NCBI GenBank assembly: GCA_015272215.1
Contig: JACYMD010000011.1
Location: 1 to 56,464 of the forward strand
Source: Rivularia sp. T60_A2020_040
GTDB taxonomy: Bacteria; Cyanobacteriota; Cyanobacteriia; Cyanobacteriales; Nostocaceae
Reading direction: 5' to 3'
Length of the DNA: 56,464 nt
Part shown: positions 37,256 through 47,035 of the stretch, in pieces
Position numbering within the stretch: the stretch's first letter is position 1
Layout: every line of letters begins with the position of its first letter
Notes under the pieces: model-generated
What the model was told of the DNA's origin: nothing
Database searches by the model: none
What the model saw: only the letters and a program-made list of their open reading frames with translations
Made by a program: the position numbers and the translations under genes

Positions 37256-37379
37256 AAGCAGGCGGGAGAATGGTAGCCCCGCATATTCATATCGGGGCGG
37301 AAATTTGATACGAGCAATTTTAATTGCTGTTTCATGATATTCTTAGACTATGGCATTTAAGCCAAGATTTTTGTCCATC

Positions 37380-37675
37380 ATTCACGGTTGAAAGTACTGG
37401 GATATTATTTTGGACGAAGTCTGCCGGAAAGTTTCTATGTAGGGTTATTCCAGGGACGGAGCCGTTCTATCTGGAGACATAGAAATGTTGAATTAAACTG
37501 CGAAACGAGTAAGCAAGTCTGAAAGTCCGAATCCTGGTTGTCGGCAGAGCAGTTCTCCTAAAAGCGAAGAATTGTGTAGTCAGATAGCTTTTCTATGCAA
37601 ATGGAACCGAGCGACAAGCTATGCCCAAATTCTAGCCAGAACCCGCGTCTATTTATAGCGCGGAGTGGCTCAGTT
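37380..37675 (+). ncRNA. Large structured non-coding RNA, HEARO/OMEGA-like
   Basis: About 300 bp without an open frame but with many nested pairings. An outer helix TCTGCCG (37420-37426) pairs with CGGCAGA (37542-37548). Inside it TTTCTATGT (37432-37440) pairs with ACATAGAAA (37477-37485), which encloses TCCAG/CTGGA and ACGG/CCGT. Downstream AGAATT/AATTCT (37568/37628) encloses ATAGCTT/AAGCTAT (37584/37616), and CCGCG/CGCGG (37643/37659) closes the end. Segments such as GGACGGAGCC, GCAGTTCTCC and CCAGAACCCGCGTCT resemble the HEARO (IsrB/IscB omega-RNA) consensus as I remember it. No HNH or RuvC gene follows; a strong terminator does. Strand + is chosen from the terminator and from the psbM direction. 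Confidence 0.5.
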
Positions 37676-37710
37676 AGATACTCAATTAATTATCGAATTA
37701 TTTGAAAGGA

Positions 37711-37743
37711 AAAACCCTTACACCGAAAGTGTAGGGGTTTTAT
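37711..37743. terminator. Bidirectional terminator
   Basis: Thirteen-base-pair stem AAAACCCTTACAC/GTGTAGGGGTTTT (one G-U) with a CGAAA loop. It has T runs on both strands, so it can end the structured RNA from the left and the UspA gene from the right. Confidence 0.9.
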
Positions 37744-37797
37744 CTATCAACCGCGATTTATGAGAAACTTAAATGAGTTGAAATAACAGTGTATAAT

Positions 37798-38721
37798 CTA
37801 AGCTGCCGCAGTCCGTGCTAATAAAACCGGACAGGTAGCATTAATTCTGACATAATCAGATAGAGAAGCACCTAAAAGTTTATCCAAATCAACAAAATTC
37901 TTAGCAATCGATGGGCGACGATCTGGAGAACCGAGTAATAATAAGTCTACATTCATTTCTTCTGCCAAACTACAAATTTTTTCGCCCGGCTTGCCAATGC
38001 TGAGTATACTACGAGACTTAATACCTTGTTTTTGAGCTTCAGCCACTGCTGCGGCTAAAATCGGATGTTTTTCCGCATTAACTTGGGCAGTTTCCGCAGA
38101 TGGACTCTTTAAGTCAGTCATGATATAAGTTACAATCAACTCACCACCTGGAATATCCCGAAGCAGAAATAAAGCCAAGTCTAAACAGTATTTCGACGCA
38201 TCTGATTTGTTTACTGCCACCATAACCCGGTTAATTCGTTTGACATAAATGTCATCTTTAACCAGCAACATCGGACGAGAAGATAATTGAAAAACATACT
38301 GACTCACCGAATTAGCCAAAATTGACTGCAAACGCTTGAGTCCTCTTGAACCCATGATAATCAAATCAGCGTCGATTTCATCAGCGACTTGACAAACTAC
38401 ATCTTTTGGTTCACCTTGACGCAGTACGGAATTTACTTGATTGGGATTTAGCTGCAATTTTTGAATTGCACTTGCTAAAATTCTGCCACCTTCTTCCCAC
38501 TTCGCTGTCATTGTTTCAGCGGTAGTTTGTGGAGGAACAACGTGCAAAACGGTAACTTTTGCTCGTTGAATTGATGGTATTTCCTCCATCAGTTTGAGCA
38601 TCTCTTCAGCGTGTCCCAATCCTGAGACAGCTAGCAAAATGTTTTGCATCATAGGGACATTTTTTGATTGCTTAGCTTGAGTTTTCACCGCCTTGCTCGA
38701 TTTTACTCTGTTATTTATCAT
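37798..38721 (-). CDS. Universal stress protein, tandem UspA domains
   Basis: The protein has 307 residues. Seen: two UspA units. The first (about 25-155) has ILLAVSGLGHAEEMLKLMEE and the nucleotide loop LIIMGSRGLKRLQSILANSV (Gx2Gx9GS-like). The second (about 163-305) has RVMVAVNKSDASKYCLDLAL and LLLLGSPDRRPSIAKNFVDL, where the loop is less canonical. Such proteins bind ATP or AMP and aid survival under stress. The first 22 residues are Lys/Ser rich; translation may start at Met24 or Met25 (MMQNILLAVSG). Terminated by the shared hairpin at 37711. Confidence 0.9.
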   Translation of the reverse strand: MINNRVKSSKAVKTQAKQSKNVPMMQNILLAVSGLGHAEEMLKLMEEIPSIQRAKVTVLHVVPPQTTAETMTAKWEEGGRILASAIQKLQLNPNQVNSVLRQGEPKDVVCQVADEIDADLIIMGSRGLKRLQSILANSVSQYVFQLSSRPMLLVKDDIYVKRINRVMVAVNKSDASKYCLDLALFLLRDIPGGELIVTYIMTDLKSPSAETAQVNAEKHPILAAAVAEAQKQGIKSRSILSIGKPGEKICSLAEEMNVDLLLLGSPDRRPSIAKNFVDLDKLLGASLSDYVRINATCPVLLARTAAA

Positions 38722-38966
38722 CCAAATTTAGACAAATGACAAAGCACAAATGACGGTTGTGTATATCTGAACCTGATTATTTATTTAATCCTACTTCTTA
38801 TTCTGCACTATTTGCTTCACAAATAATTATTCTATTTATTAGTTGTAATCTATGTTTAATAAAGTTAATTAAAACTAAGTAAAATATTGTGAAGAAAATC
38901 AAGACAAAAATTAATTAAATACATAACATATATAAATTTTAGTAAAATTAAATAGTCAAAATTTGA

Positions 38967-39075
38967 ATTTTAATGGACTTCTGCTATCAGACTGGGACTT
39001 GCAGTTCTAGGGGAGTAAGAATGAAGTCAAACAATTAGTGATTATTTTGACAATAGATTTTTATGGTGCAAGATA
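38967..39075 (-). repeat. Miniature dispersed repeat, copy B (inverted to copy A)
   Basis: TTTTAATGGACTT, AGACTGGGACTTGCAGT, AAGTCAAACAATTAGTGATT and TTTATGGTGCAAGAT in this order, the reverse complement of 7548-7659. It occupies part of the 507-bp gap between the UspA and RTX genes; the rest is AT-rich with small palindrome copy 7. Confidence 0.75.
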
Positions 39076-39191
39076 TCAATAAGGAGATTTTGCAGAAATA
39101 ACGTTTCCTTTTCCTTTCTTAAACCAAAGTTAAAAGTTTCACTTTAATTCCTCAAAATTAGCAGAAAATTCTCGTGAAAATTTTAAATTTT

Positions 39192-39220
39192 ATATAGACG
39201 TAGCAACACTACGTCTATAT
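39192..39220. repeat. Small palindrome family, copy 7
   Basis: ATATAGACGTAGCA/ACACTACGTCTATAT just after the RTX protein gene (reading leftward). Confidence 0.6.
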
Positions 39221-39228
39221 CAAGTTAT

Positions 39229-40293
39229 TTAAGCGACAAAAATACCTTTTTGTTCACCAGCATTTATCGTGAAATCTCCTTGAGGAATGTCATCTAATAA
39301 AACATTACTATTAGAGTCTATCGATGCAGTATCTGTTCTGAGCATCGCATTATTTGTACTTATGCTATCAGTAATTCCTAGAGATAGCGTTACCTTAGCA
39401 ATTAAATCTCTACCCGAATCATCAATCAAAAAGATATTGAATCCACTTTGATTTTGCTGGATATTATAGGTTTCTCCACTACCCAATTGAATTTGATCTC
39501 CGAAAGAAAAATCGGTAATTTTCGCAAAATCTTGATTACCAAAATCATCGTAAAAAGAACCAAATTTATTACCTAAAACAAATGTATCCCCACCAGTTCC
39601 CCCTGTTAATACATCTTTTTCTGCACGTGTAGTGTTTTTTATCAATGAATCTGCACCAGTTAAAGTGTCATTTCCAGAACCACCAAATAGAGTATCGTTA
39701 CCAGATTTGCCAATTAAATTATCATTACCACCATTTCCTGATAGTTTGTTCTTACCCTTATTTCCGGTAATGGAATCAGAGTTTTCTGTTCCTTCAACGT
39801 TGACAAAGTTTTCAACTTCAAATTTTACAGAACCAAGCCCCGGAATATCTTCTACTACTAATAGATTTTTAGCCAAATTAATAGTGAAAAATACCGGAGT
39901 TTCTTTAGTGCCGGAACCATCGATAGTATTATCTTTTCCCGCAGCACCAATAATTTTCTCTATTCCTTGAATTCTACTTCCTTGACTAATTCCATTTCCA
40001 ATCAAACCTTGAGGAAGCAGGGTAATTTTTTGTCCTAAAACGCTATAATCTAAACTATCAAATCCAGCACCACCATTAATTAAATCATCTCCTAAACTAC
40101 CAAATATAGTATCGTTACCACCTTTAGCAAATATCTGATCATTTCCAGGAGTACCGAAAATTATATCGGGGTTCTCGCTACCTTCAATAATGTTTACTAT
40201 TGGGTTTGGTACTTGATTAGAGGTTCTCAATTGCGCTGCGCTGCTATCATCACCTTCTACTTGAATTATTAAATTGTTATTCTGCTCTGTCAT
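39229..40293 (-). CDS. RTX-type calcium-binding repeat protein
   Basis: The protein has 354 residues from ATG 40293. Seen: glycine-rich nonapeptide repeats GTPGNDQIFAKGGNDTIFGS and LGDDLINGGAG (about residues 45-75) and a second block GNDNLIGKSGNDTLFGG (about 185-215), typical calcium-binding beta-rolls of proteins secreted by type I systems. No enzyme domain is recognisable and there is no N-terminal signal peptide, as expected for a C-terminal-signal substrate. The frame opens at 40338 but AGGAAG before 40293 supports that start. No HlyB/HlyD genes nearby. Confidence 0.85.
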   Translation of the reverse strand: MTEQNNNLIIQVEGDDSSAAQLRTSNQVPNPIVNIIEGSENPDIIFGTPGNDQIFAKGGNDTIFGSLGDDLINGGAGFDSLDYSVLGQKITLLPQGLIGNGISQGSRIQGIEKIIGAAGKDNTIDGSGTKETPVFFTINLAKNLLVVEDIPGLGSVKFEVENFVNVEGTENSDSITGNKGKNKLSGNGGNDNLIGKSGNDTLFGGSGNDTLTGADSLIKNTTRAEKDVLTGGTGGDTFVLGNKFGSFYDDFGNQDFAKITDFSFGDQIQLGSGETYNIQQNQSGFNIFLIDDSGRDLIAKVTLSLGITDSISTNNAMLRTDTASIDSNSNVLLDDIPQGDFTINAGEQKGIFVA

Positions 40294-40803
40294 GATGATT
40301 CTTCCTGGGAGTAATATTTTATGAGATATTCTTGCCAATTAATGATTGCGACATTTCTGTTTTTTTTGAGAAATTTCAGCACTGTAAATCCCGCAAAATT
40401 AGCAGTAATTTTGTGCCGTTTCGCGATCACTAAATTAAATCTGTGCAAATAATAATAATCTCTGAAGTATTCTCTCCTTAGTTGAATCACTTTTATGACA
40501 AATATTGTTTTCTTTACGAAAACTTTATAAATATAATTCTTAATTTATCAATTATTCTCTGTATATCAATCAAAAAATAGTCAGGATTGTTACAGCAATT
40601 AAGTATTTATATAGAGGAAAATTTCAAAAGCTCAATTTTTTATATGTTTTATATTTTTGATATAAATAGCAATCAAAGAATTAAATCTAAAGAACTAACT
40701 CTAAAGATAGATTTTTATCCTTGTCGTCAAATTTACTCCAAAAGGTAGTTAATATATTCTTTAAAATAAGTAGAAGTCAACTGTCAACTGTCAACTATCA
40801 ACT
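40294..40803. other. Non-coding AT-rich gap, RTX gene to NDH-2 gene
   Basis: About 510 bp upstream of two divergent genes. I see no gene; heptamer units CAACTGTCAACTATC end exactly at the NDH-2 ATG (40780-40803). Confidence 0.5.
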
Positions 40804-42072
40804 ATGACTCATCAACCAAGAGTCGTAATCATCGGTGCTGGTTTTGCGGGTATAGAAGCTGCGAAAAAGCTGGGTAAACATCGAGTCAATGTTTTATTAA
40901 TTGACCGTCATAATTATCACACCTTTATCCCGATGCTTTATCAAGTAGCCACAGCCATAGTTTATCCACATCAAGTAGTTTACCCCTTGCGTCGGTTATT
41001 TCGAGGTTTACCGACAGTAAATTTTTTGCAAGCCGACATTGAAAAAGTTGATTTTCACAATCAAACTATTTATGCCGAAAAGGTCGCAATTGATTACAAT
41101 TATCTAGTTATTGCTACGGGCAGCCAAACGCAATATCTCGGAGTGACTGGAGCGCCGGAAAATGCTTTTCCTATGCGGACTTTGACAGACGCGATCGCAA
41201 TTCGCAATCAAGTCCTCAGTCGTTTTGAACAGGCAGTAAAAGTTACCGATGAAGAAGAAATAACACGGTTATTAACTTTTGTCATCGTTGGTGGTGGTGC
41301 AACTGGGGTAGAGTTAGCTGGTAGTTTAAGCGAATTGATTAATAGTGCTTTGGGGAAAGATTATCCTAACTTAAATCGCGATCGCGCACGAGTTATACTT
41401 GTGCAATCGGGAGAACGGTTATTTCCCAGCTATCCAGAAAAATTAGGAAAATACGCCGAAAAATGGTTGCGTCGTCAGGGAGTTAAAGTACATCTAAATT
41501 CTAAAGTTAGTCGAGTCACTTCTGAAGCTGTATATCTCGAAGATGACACTGTTATATTTACAGATACAGTAATTTGGACAGCGGGAGTATTAGCCGCGAT
41601 ACCAGAAACCAAACAATCAGTAAAAACAGGCGCAAAAGAAAAAATTATAGTAGAACAAACTTTACAACTTTGTGGATATGAAAATGTATATGGTGTAGGA
41701 GACGTTTCCTACGTTGAGAATGAAGAAGAATTTAACGGAGTAGCACAAGAAGCAATTCAACAAGGGAAAACCGCAGCAGACAACATCCGGCGACAAATAA
41801 GCGGTAAAATACCATTACCCTTTGATTATCTCAACAAAGGACGTTTAGCAATTATTGGAAGACACGGTGGAGTCGGGATAATTGGTAAATTTGCTATCAA
41901 AGGATTTATTGCTTGGTTTCTATGGTTAGAAGTGCATCTAGTTTATCTCCCTGGAATTCGCAACCGTTTGGGAGTACTTTTTAACTGGCTGAAATATTAT
42001 TTCTTCGGTGAAGGTGCATCAAGAATTATTATTTCTACAGATAGAGGGAAGAAGGGGACAGTTGACAGTTGA
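40804..42072 (+). CDS. Type II NAD(P)H dehydrogenase (NDH-2)
   Basis: The protein has 422 residues. Seen: FAD-binding VVIIGAGFAGIEAAKKL at the N-terminus, LIDRHNYHTFIPMLYQVAT (quinone-side motif), the NADH-binding VIVGGGATGVELAGSLSEL (about 160-178), and GVGDVSYVENEEEFNGVAQE. A C-terminal amphipathic part (FIAWFLWLEVHLVYLPG) attaches it to the membrane. It oxidises NADH or NADPH with quinone without pumping protons. The last residues (GTVDS) come from a heptamer repeat that supplied the stop. Start ATG follows the repeat directly, without a ribosome site. Confidence 0.92.
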   Translation: MTHQPRVVIIGAGFAGIEAAKKLGKHRVNVLLIDRHNYHTFIPMLYQVATAIVYPHQVVYPLRRLFRGLPTVNFLQADIEKVDFHNQTIYAEKVAIDYNYLVIATGSQTQYLGVTGAPENAFPMRTLTDAIAIRNQVLSRFEQAVKVTDEEEITRLLTFVIVGGGATGVELAGSLSELINSALGKDYPNLNRDRARVILVQSGERLFPSYPEKLGKYAEKWLRRQGVKVHLNSKVSRVTSEAVYLEDDTVIFTDTVIWTAGVLAAIPETKQSVKTGAKEKIIVEQTLQLCGYENVYGVGDVSYVENEEEFNGVAQEAIQQGKTAADNIRRQISGKIPLPFDYLNKGRLAIIGRHGGVGIIGKFAIKGFIAWFLWLEVHLVYLPGIRNRLGVLFNWLKYYFFGEGASRIIISTDRGKKGTVDS

Positions 42073-42094
42073 CAGTTGACAGTTGACAGTTGAA
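42056..42094. repeat. Heptamer array overlapping the NDH-2 stop
   Basis: Five units of GACAGTT; the frame of the NDH-2 gene ends within them. Followed by TCCGGTGGTACTAACTCC and AAAATCTAAAATC units up to the doxX-like start. Confidence 0.9.
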
Positions 42095-42191
42095 ACCCAA
42101 TAAACATCCACCAACTCCTAATTCCGGTGGTACTAACTCCTAACTTACTCAAAACAATCCAAAATCTAAAATCTAAAATCCAAAATAAATT

Positions 42192-42632
42192 ATGGGCTTT
42201 CAAAAATATATTCCGTTAATAGGTAGAGCTTTTCTCGCAGCAATTTTTCTGAAAGCTGCGGTTGCTAATACTTTGGGTTTTCAAGGAATCGTAGAAATGA
42301 TGACTCAAAGAGGTTTACCTGTACCGCAGTTATTACTTATTGGTAATATATTCTGTACTTTAGTCGGCGGAATTTCGATTTTATTAGGCTTTCAACCACG
42401 TTTGGGAGCAATTTTATTAATTATATTTTTAGTTCCGACAACATTCGTTTTTCACAATCCTTTTACTGATTCTAATGAATGGAATAGTTTTCTCAAAAAC
42501 TTCGGTTTAGTTGGTGCAATGTTGCTAATCTACTACTATGGTACTGGTCCGGTGAGCTTAAAATCACATTCAGCTAGCAACGAATATGATGATACCTACG
42601 TTTCTGATTCAGACAGAGCAAAAAATATATAA
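42192..42632 (+). CDS. DoxX-family membrane protein
   Basis: The protein has 146 residues with four membrane spans. Seen: LIGRAFLAAIFLKAAVANTL then PQLLLIGNIFCTLVGGISIL, VPTTFVFHNPFTD and FGLVGAMLLIYYYGTGPVS, matching the DoxX pattern. DoxX proteins take part in redox or sulfur-related membrane complexes; the cyanobacterial role is not known. It lies 120 bp after the NDH-2 gene on the same strand, and both may work at the quinone level (inference). Confidence 0.85.
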   Translation: MGFQKYIPLIGRAFLAAIFLKAAVANTLGFQGIVEMMTQRGLPVPQLLLIGNIFCTLVGGISILLGFQPRLGAILLIIFLVPTTFVFHNPFTDSNEWNSFLKNFGLVGAMLLIYYYGTGPVSLKSHSASNEYDDTYVSDSDRAKNI

Positions 42633-42796
42633 TCCAAAAATTCAGCGGGTTTTGCTCCTTTAATTCACACACTGATTTTTTTGTCAATAGGTAAGTTCTA
42701 TTAACTATAGATAAAAATTAAGCGTTGCTGAAAAGAAGTATGTTAGCCGAGCGTGACCGCAAGATCATATCAAATTTTATGGATAACCGAAACCCC

Positions 42797-42824
42797 TGTA
42801 GAGACGTTACAGTGTAACGTCTCA
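42797..42824. repeat. Small palindrome family, copy 8
   Basis: GAGACGTTACA/TGTAACGTCTC between the doxX-like gene and the phosphatase gene. Confidence 0.65.
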
Positions 42825-42914
42825 AAATCTAAATTCATACCCGGATTCTGCAACGCCAAATTAAATATTCTCAAATTTAGCTAGAATAATTGCGAAGTAT
42901 CGCCAACTATAACA

Positions 42915-44282
42915 ATGCAGGGAATATCAGCTATAGCTTTAGATAAATTACTTGCTCGTCAAAAGTTACCCGATTTCTTCGGTACCGAAGCAGTAAAACC
43001 CAGTTACGATGGACTTGGTTTAACTAATATTCCTTCCTTAGTAATTGACTGGTTATGTCCTGATGCTCCCACCTTAAGCGAAGAAGCTGCTGCACCCGCT
43101 TTTAATCCTGAGCTATTAGCAACATCTCAAATAACCCAAGCTTGGAAATCTTGGCAAAATCAAGCACCAATCAATCATGTGGTATTGTTAATTCTGGATG
43201 GCTTTGGTTACGAACAATTGCAAACCCTTGCAGATTCTAAAGATATACCCGCGATCGCAACAGCTTGCGATAGTCAGCAAGCTTTTTTTATGCCCGCGAC
43301 TTCGGTTTATCCTAGTACTACAGTCACAGCTTTAACTTCAGCCGCAACTGGTTACGCCCCTGCACAGCACGGGATGATGGGAACCAATCTTTACATTCCC
43401 GAAATCGGTACTATTGTTAATTTTATCGGTTTTCGTCCTTATATTTCTACTACTAGAGCTTCTTTTCCTGATACAGTATTCAATCCAGAAACTCTGATTC
43501 CCGTACCTAATTTGTATTTACGCATGGAGAAAGCGGGGATAGATGTAGAAATTATCAATTTTTATCAATTTAAACAAACAAGTATCAGTAGATTTACTAG
43601 TGCTGGTTCGCAAGCTGGAAATGATGGTTTTAAAGGTTATCTTACACCCGCAGATGCTTTTGCTCAATTACGGGAACGTTTGTTAACAAAAAGCACTCAC
43701 CAAAAAAGTTTTACTTATATATATGTACCTACTATCGATGCAGTTTCTCACCGTTATGCCCCTCTAAGTTCTTCTTATAAAGCCGAAGTTGCGACATTAG
43801 ACTTTGCCCTTAAAAGTCAACTTATTCAACCTTTAGCAGGTCGTAATGATACAGTTTTAATATTAACAGCCGACCATGGTCAAAGGTATAATCCTTTAGA
43901 AAATACCCTTTGGTTAGAAGAACATCCCCATCTCACCCAAAATTTATTTGCTCCGGTTACAGGTGAATCACGGATTCGTTATTTACATATTAAACACGAT
44001 AAACAAGCTGCTGTTTTAGATTATATTAAACAGAATTTTAACGAAAACTTTTTTGCTATTACTCCATATGAAGCGATGGAATTAGGTTTATTTGGAATCC
44101 CCGGTAAACCTTTGGGTATAGAAGCTCAAGACAGAATTGGTGATTTACTACTTCTTTCCCATAAAGACTGGATATGTCGTCAGCATATAACCAATGAAGA
44201 ACGCTTTAAAGGAAACTTAGGTATACATGGTGGTTTAAGTAGGGCTGAAATGTTGATTCCGTTTCTTGCTTATCGGTTTTAG
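42915..44282 (+). CDS. Alkaline phosphatase-superfamily hydrolase (NPP-like)
   Basis: The protein has 455 residues. Seen: NHVVLLILDGFGYEQL (metal-ligand Asp), the nucleophile Thr in TSVYPSTTVTALTSAATG, IDAVSHRYAP (Asp/His ligands), LILTADHGQRY (Asp-His) and the late His in LGIHGGLSRAEMLIPFL. This is the layout of nucleotide pyrophosphatase/phosphodiesterase-like enzymes with two zinc ions. No signal peptide is obvious, so a cytoplasmic role is likely. Substrate unknown. ATG at 42915 gives a reasonable start. Confidence 0.88.
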   Translation: MQGISAIALDKLLARQKLPDFFGTEAVKPSYDGLGLTNIPSLVIDWLCPDAPTLSEEAAAPAFNPELLATSQITQAWKSWQNQAPINHVVLLILDGFGYEQLQTLADSKDIPAIATACDSQQAFFMPATSVYPSTTVTALTSAATGYAPAQHGMMGTNLYIPEIGTIVNFIGFRPYISTTRASFPDTVFNPETLIPVPNLYLRMEKAGIDVEIINFYQFKQTSISRFTSAGSQAGNDGFKGYLTPADAFAQLRERLLTKSTHQKSFTYIYVPTIDAVSHRYAPLSSSYKAEVATLDFALKSQLIQPLAGRNDTVLILTADHGQRYNPLENTLWLEEHPHLTQNLFAPVTGESRIRYLHIKHDKQAAVLDYIKQNFNENFFAITPYEAMELGLFGIPGKPLGIEAQDRIGDLLLLSHKDWICRQHITNEERFKGNLGIHGGLSRAEMLIPFLAYRF

Positions 44283-44345
44283 GAAGGGGATGGGAGATGG
44301 GAGGTAATTGGTAATGGGTAATTGTTGACTGTTTCCGAGCCAAAT

Positions 44346-44861
44346 TTATTTATTTAGCTGTTTTTTCAAAGATTGCAAAGAAGCCCAACGACTATCAACA
44401 GGTTTATCTTCTGTTTTAGTATCTTGTTGAATTTGCTCAATTATTCCCGGACATTTTTCTTCGCATAGCTGACGCAGGGGAATTTCCAAACAAATTTGTT
44501 CGTACAGCCAAACGCTGGGATGAAAATATCCATATGGTGATAAAGTTTCTACCAACTCGTCTACAGGAATTTCTCTTTCTGCAAGAAATTCGTCTTCAAT
44601 ATTAGCTTCTTCCTCTAACCAAATAATTTCTGAAGCGTTAATTAGAACACGATGGTTGTATTGCTGCAAACAACGATTGCAAGTCAACGTCATGATTGTT
44701 TCAGCCTTAGCCACTACTTGTAAGTAATTTCCACAGTGTTGTACGCGAATATTGCCGCGAACTGGCGTTAAGGTATCTAAATCGGGTAGAAATTCTTTAA
44801 CTTCTATATCTTCTACTGGTTTTGACGCTTGAGCAAGCTGGGGGATATAAATTGCGTCCAT
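44346..44861 (-). CDS. YceD family protein (DUF177)
   Basis: The protein has 171 residues. Seen: GNYLQVVAKAETIMTLTCNR-C (first metal-like Cys pair with LQQY), EREIPVDELVETLSPYGYF, and the second Cys pair in LRQLCEEKCPG. The family is often encoded before rpmF and is linked to 23S rRNA levels. Here it lies downstream of jag, 230 bp away in the same direction, at the end of the rpmH cluster. Soluble and cytoplasmic. Start ATG at 44861. Confidence 0.88.
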   Translation of the reverse strand: MDAIYIPQLAQASKPVEDIEVKEFLPDLDTLTPVRGNIRVQHCGNYLQVVAKAETIMTLTCNRCLQQYNHRVLINASEIIWLEEEANIEDEFLAEREIPVDELVETLSPYGYFHPSVWLYEQICLEIPLRQLCEEKCPGIIEQIQQDTKTEDKPVDSRWASLQSLKKQLNK

Positions 44862-45094
44862 ATCATTTACCGTTAATTTCTTCTTAATAATGTATTTAAC
44901 AGTTATCAGTGACGTTTATACAAGCGGGTTTAAGAGTTATAAGTTATCAGTCAGAAAGCGCCAACCTTGCCTTGTCTAACTTTCTCGCACTAGTGAATTA
45001 TCCATTGATAACTGTTAACTGTTTACTGTCCACTGATTTAATCAGGAGGGGATAGAGAAGAAGTTTTGATTTCTTCCCGAACCCTGTTTCCTAA

Positions 45095-45613
45095 TTACCA
45101 TGCTGCTGCTGGACGTACAACCAAATGGCGATGTGGTTCTTTACCTTGGCTGAAGCTTTCTAAATCTTCAAATTCCTTCAATAAAGTATGGACTTGACGA
45201 CGTTCGGCTGAACTAAGGGATTTGACTTCCACTTCTCGTCCAGTGTTGCGGACTTGATCGATGACTTGTTCTATCATGGCGCGAATTTCGGCTAACCTTT
45301 GAACGCGGTAGCCGTTTAATTCTATTGTATAGGATGCTTGGTCGTCCGATTCTTGGTTCAAGTTAAGAATAGAATTTGCTAGATACTGAATAGCATCTAG
45401 CACTTTACCATCGCGTCCAATTAAAGTTTGAATTTGATTTTCGGTTAAATTGGATTCTTCAATCGTCAACCAATAGCTGTTAAGAGAAAGTGGGTCTTTT
45501 TCTCCCAAAGTGCTTTCCTCTTTAGCGCTTTTAATCTCCACTGAGAACCCAGTTAATTGCAGCAATTCATTTAACCACTGCTCGCTGCGTTGCATCCGAG
45601 TATCGCTCATCAT
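45095..45613 (-). CDS. jag: Jag/KhpB-type RNA-binding protein (KH and R3H)
   Basis: The protein has 172 residues. Seen: a KH domain with IGRDGKVLDAIQYLANSIL (GRDG loop, about 85-105) and a C-terminal R3H domain with SSAERRQVHTLLKEFEDLES and GKEPHRHLVV. The amino-terminal Jag-N domain of Firmicutes is missing; only an acidic leader precedes KH. It binds RNA, in other bacteria together with KhpA. Its ATG overlaps the yidC stop (TGATG), so translation is coupled, and this order is conserved. Confidence 0.92.
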   Translation of the reverse strand: MMSDTRMQRSEQWLNELLQLTGFSVEIKSAKEESTLGEKDPLSLNSYWLTIEESNLTENQIQTLIGRDGKVLDAIQYLANSILNLNQESDDQASYTIELNGYRVQRLAEIRAMIEQVIDQVRNTGREVEVKSLSSAERRQVHTLLKEFEDLESFSQGKEPHRHLVVRPAAAW

Positions 45614-46770
45614 CAGCTTGTTGCTTTCTTTTTGTTACTTTTTGGCTCAAATGCGATATTTTTGTCTTCTTCTTTTTTCGCCTCTTTTGCTTGTTCGTCC
45701 AAAATCTTTTGTGCTTTTTCCGACAACGGTTCGCGGGAAAGAACGTAGGTTTGTGCGGTTTGGAATATATTACCAATTACCATATACATCAATACTCCAG
45801 CAGGTAAAGGGAAGAATAAAAACATCCCGGAAAATAGAACTGGAGTAATTTTATTTACAGTATCCTGCTGTGGATTCGCATTTGCACTTGTATTATTTTG
45901 TCCGGAAATCAACTGGCTGACGTAAAGCGAAACGCCGAACAGTCCAATCATCGAGACGATATCCCAACGAACCGCGCCATCATCATCAAATGCCCCGACT
46001 TGTCCCAAAGCTTCAATAAACAAAAATCCCGTGTCTGCTGCTAATCCGGGAATGCTCCCTTGGATAGTTACATCTCCGGGCTGTAAGGCTTCTACATTAC
46101 CTTCAGCATCAATGCTGATTCGTTCTTCTCCCTTAGTTACTTTCCACTGAGGAATGATTTTTTTCTCAGTTTCGGGATGCTGTGCCAAAACCTCCTCAAA
46201 CGGCTTACCATCAACCGTCTGATATTGAATCTTGGTGTGTTCTCCCACAGCTAACTTATTTCCTGCGGGAAGAATCGCCGCTACTTTAATGCGAACGCCT
46301 TCATCAACGTAAATACTTTGCGGCTTGGTAGCAAATGCGGCTGGTTGAATCCGTTCAATTTGTTCGCTAGGCAAAATCTGTAGATTTACGTTGTAGTTTG
46401 CAGTAGCAAAAGGCGAACCCCGCAAAGTCGCAAACAGCGCGAGCAATACCGGCATTTGTAAAAGCAAGGGAGCGCAACCAGCTAGGGGATTACCGAATTC
46501 TTTTTGAGCATTCATCATCTCCTCTTGCTGCTTTTGCGGATCGTCTTTATATTTTTCTTTGACTTCTGCCATCCGCTTCTGCATCATCGGCTGGACAATC
46601 TTCATCTCACGCATATTGCGTATCGATCCAGCACTCAGAGGATAGAGTGAGAAGCGGATGATTAATGTTAAAGCAATAATCGCCAATCCATAACTCGGCA
46701 CAATGCTATAGAACAAGTCTATGATTGGCAACATTACATTGTTCGAGAGGAACCCAATACCAAAATCCAT
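45613..46770 (-). CDS. yidC: Membrane protein insertase YidC/Oxa1
   Basis: The protein has 385 residues. Seen: first membrane span [20 protein letters not shown] with the substrate-groove Arg in [15 protein letters not shown], a cytoplasmic hairpin (KMAEVKEKY-like, [18 protein letters not shown]), then [20 protein letters not shown] and two C-terminal spans ([40 protein letters not shown]). About 130 residues between spans two and three form the cyanobacterial insertion. It inserts membrane proteins, including thylakoid ones, with or without SecYEG. Part of rpmH-rnpA-PH-yidC-jag. Confidence 0.96.
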   Translation of the reverse strand: MDFGIGFLSNNVMLPIIDLFYSIVPSYGLAIIALTLIIRFSLYPLSAGSIRNMREMKIVQPMMQKRMAEVKEKYKDDPQKQQEEMMNAQKEFGNPLAGCAPLLLQMPVLLALFATLRGSPFATANYNVNLQILPSEQIERIQPAAFATKPQSIYVDEGVRIKVAAILPAGNKLAVGEHTKIQYQTVDGKPFEEVLAQHPETEKKIIPQWKVTKGEERISIDAEGNVEALQPGDVTIQGSIPGLAADTGFLFIEALGQVGAFDDDGAVRWDIVSMIGLFGVSLYVSQLISGQNNTSANANPQQDTVNKITPVLFSGMFLFFPLPAGVLMYMVIGNIFQTAQTYVLSREPLSEKAQKILDEQAKEAKKEEDKNIAFEPKSNKKKATS

Positions 46771-47035
46771 TATTTTGAATTCAACCTGAGCGACTGCAAT
46801 TTAACTGAATCTAATTTATCTAAATCTCTATGAAAAATGCGACTAGCTACCCTACGGATAGCCGCACATTTTTCAATGTACCGATAGTGCCATCGGCTTT
46901 GTCAATAAAGATATTACCAATTCAAAATAATTTTAAACAATTTAAAAACTCAAAATTATTTTTAAAATTTGTATTTTGCATTTTGAATTGATTCATCTTT
47001 ATAATCCACGAAAACGGATCTCGCTGTTCGAGAAC
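46771..47035. other. Gap between PH-protein gene and yidC
   Basis: About 265 bp. Holds a direct-inverted pair TTCAAAATAATTTT / AAAATTTGTATTTTG that could form a hairpin, but no gene is supported. Confidence 0.3.

Noticed and set aside
37256-37700. RNase P RNA, tmRNA, 6S RNA or a group I/II intron in the region after psbM
   Set aside because: Conserved cores of these RNAs (for example the tmRNA tag frame and tRNA-like ends, the RNase P GAGGAAAGTCC block, the group II domain V hairpin) could not be found.
39632-39970. 112-codon plus-strand open frame
   Set aside because: Antisense of RTX repeats.
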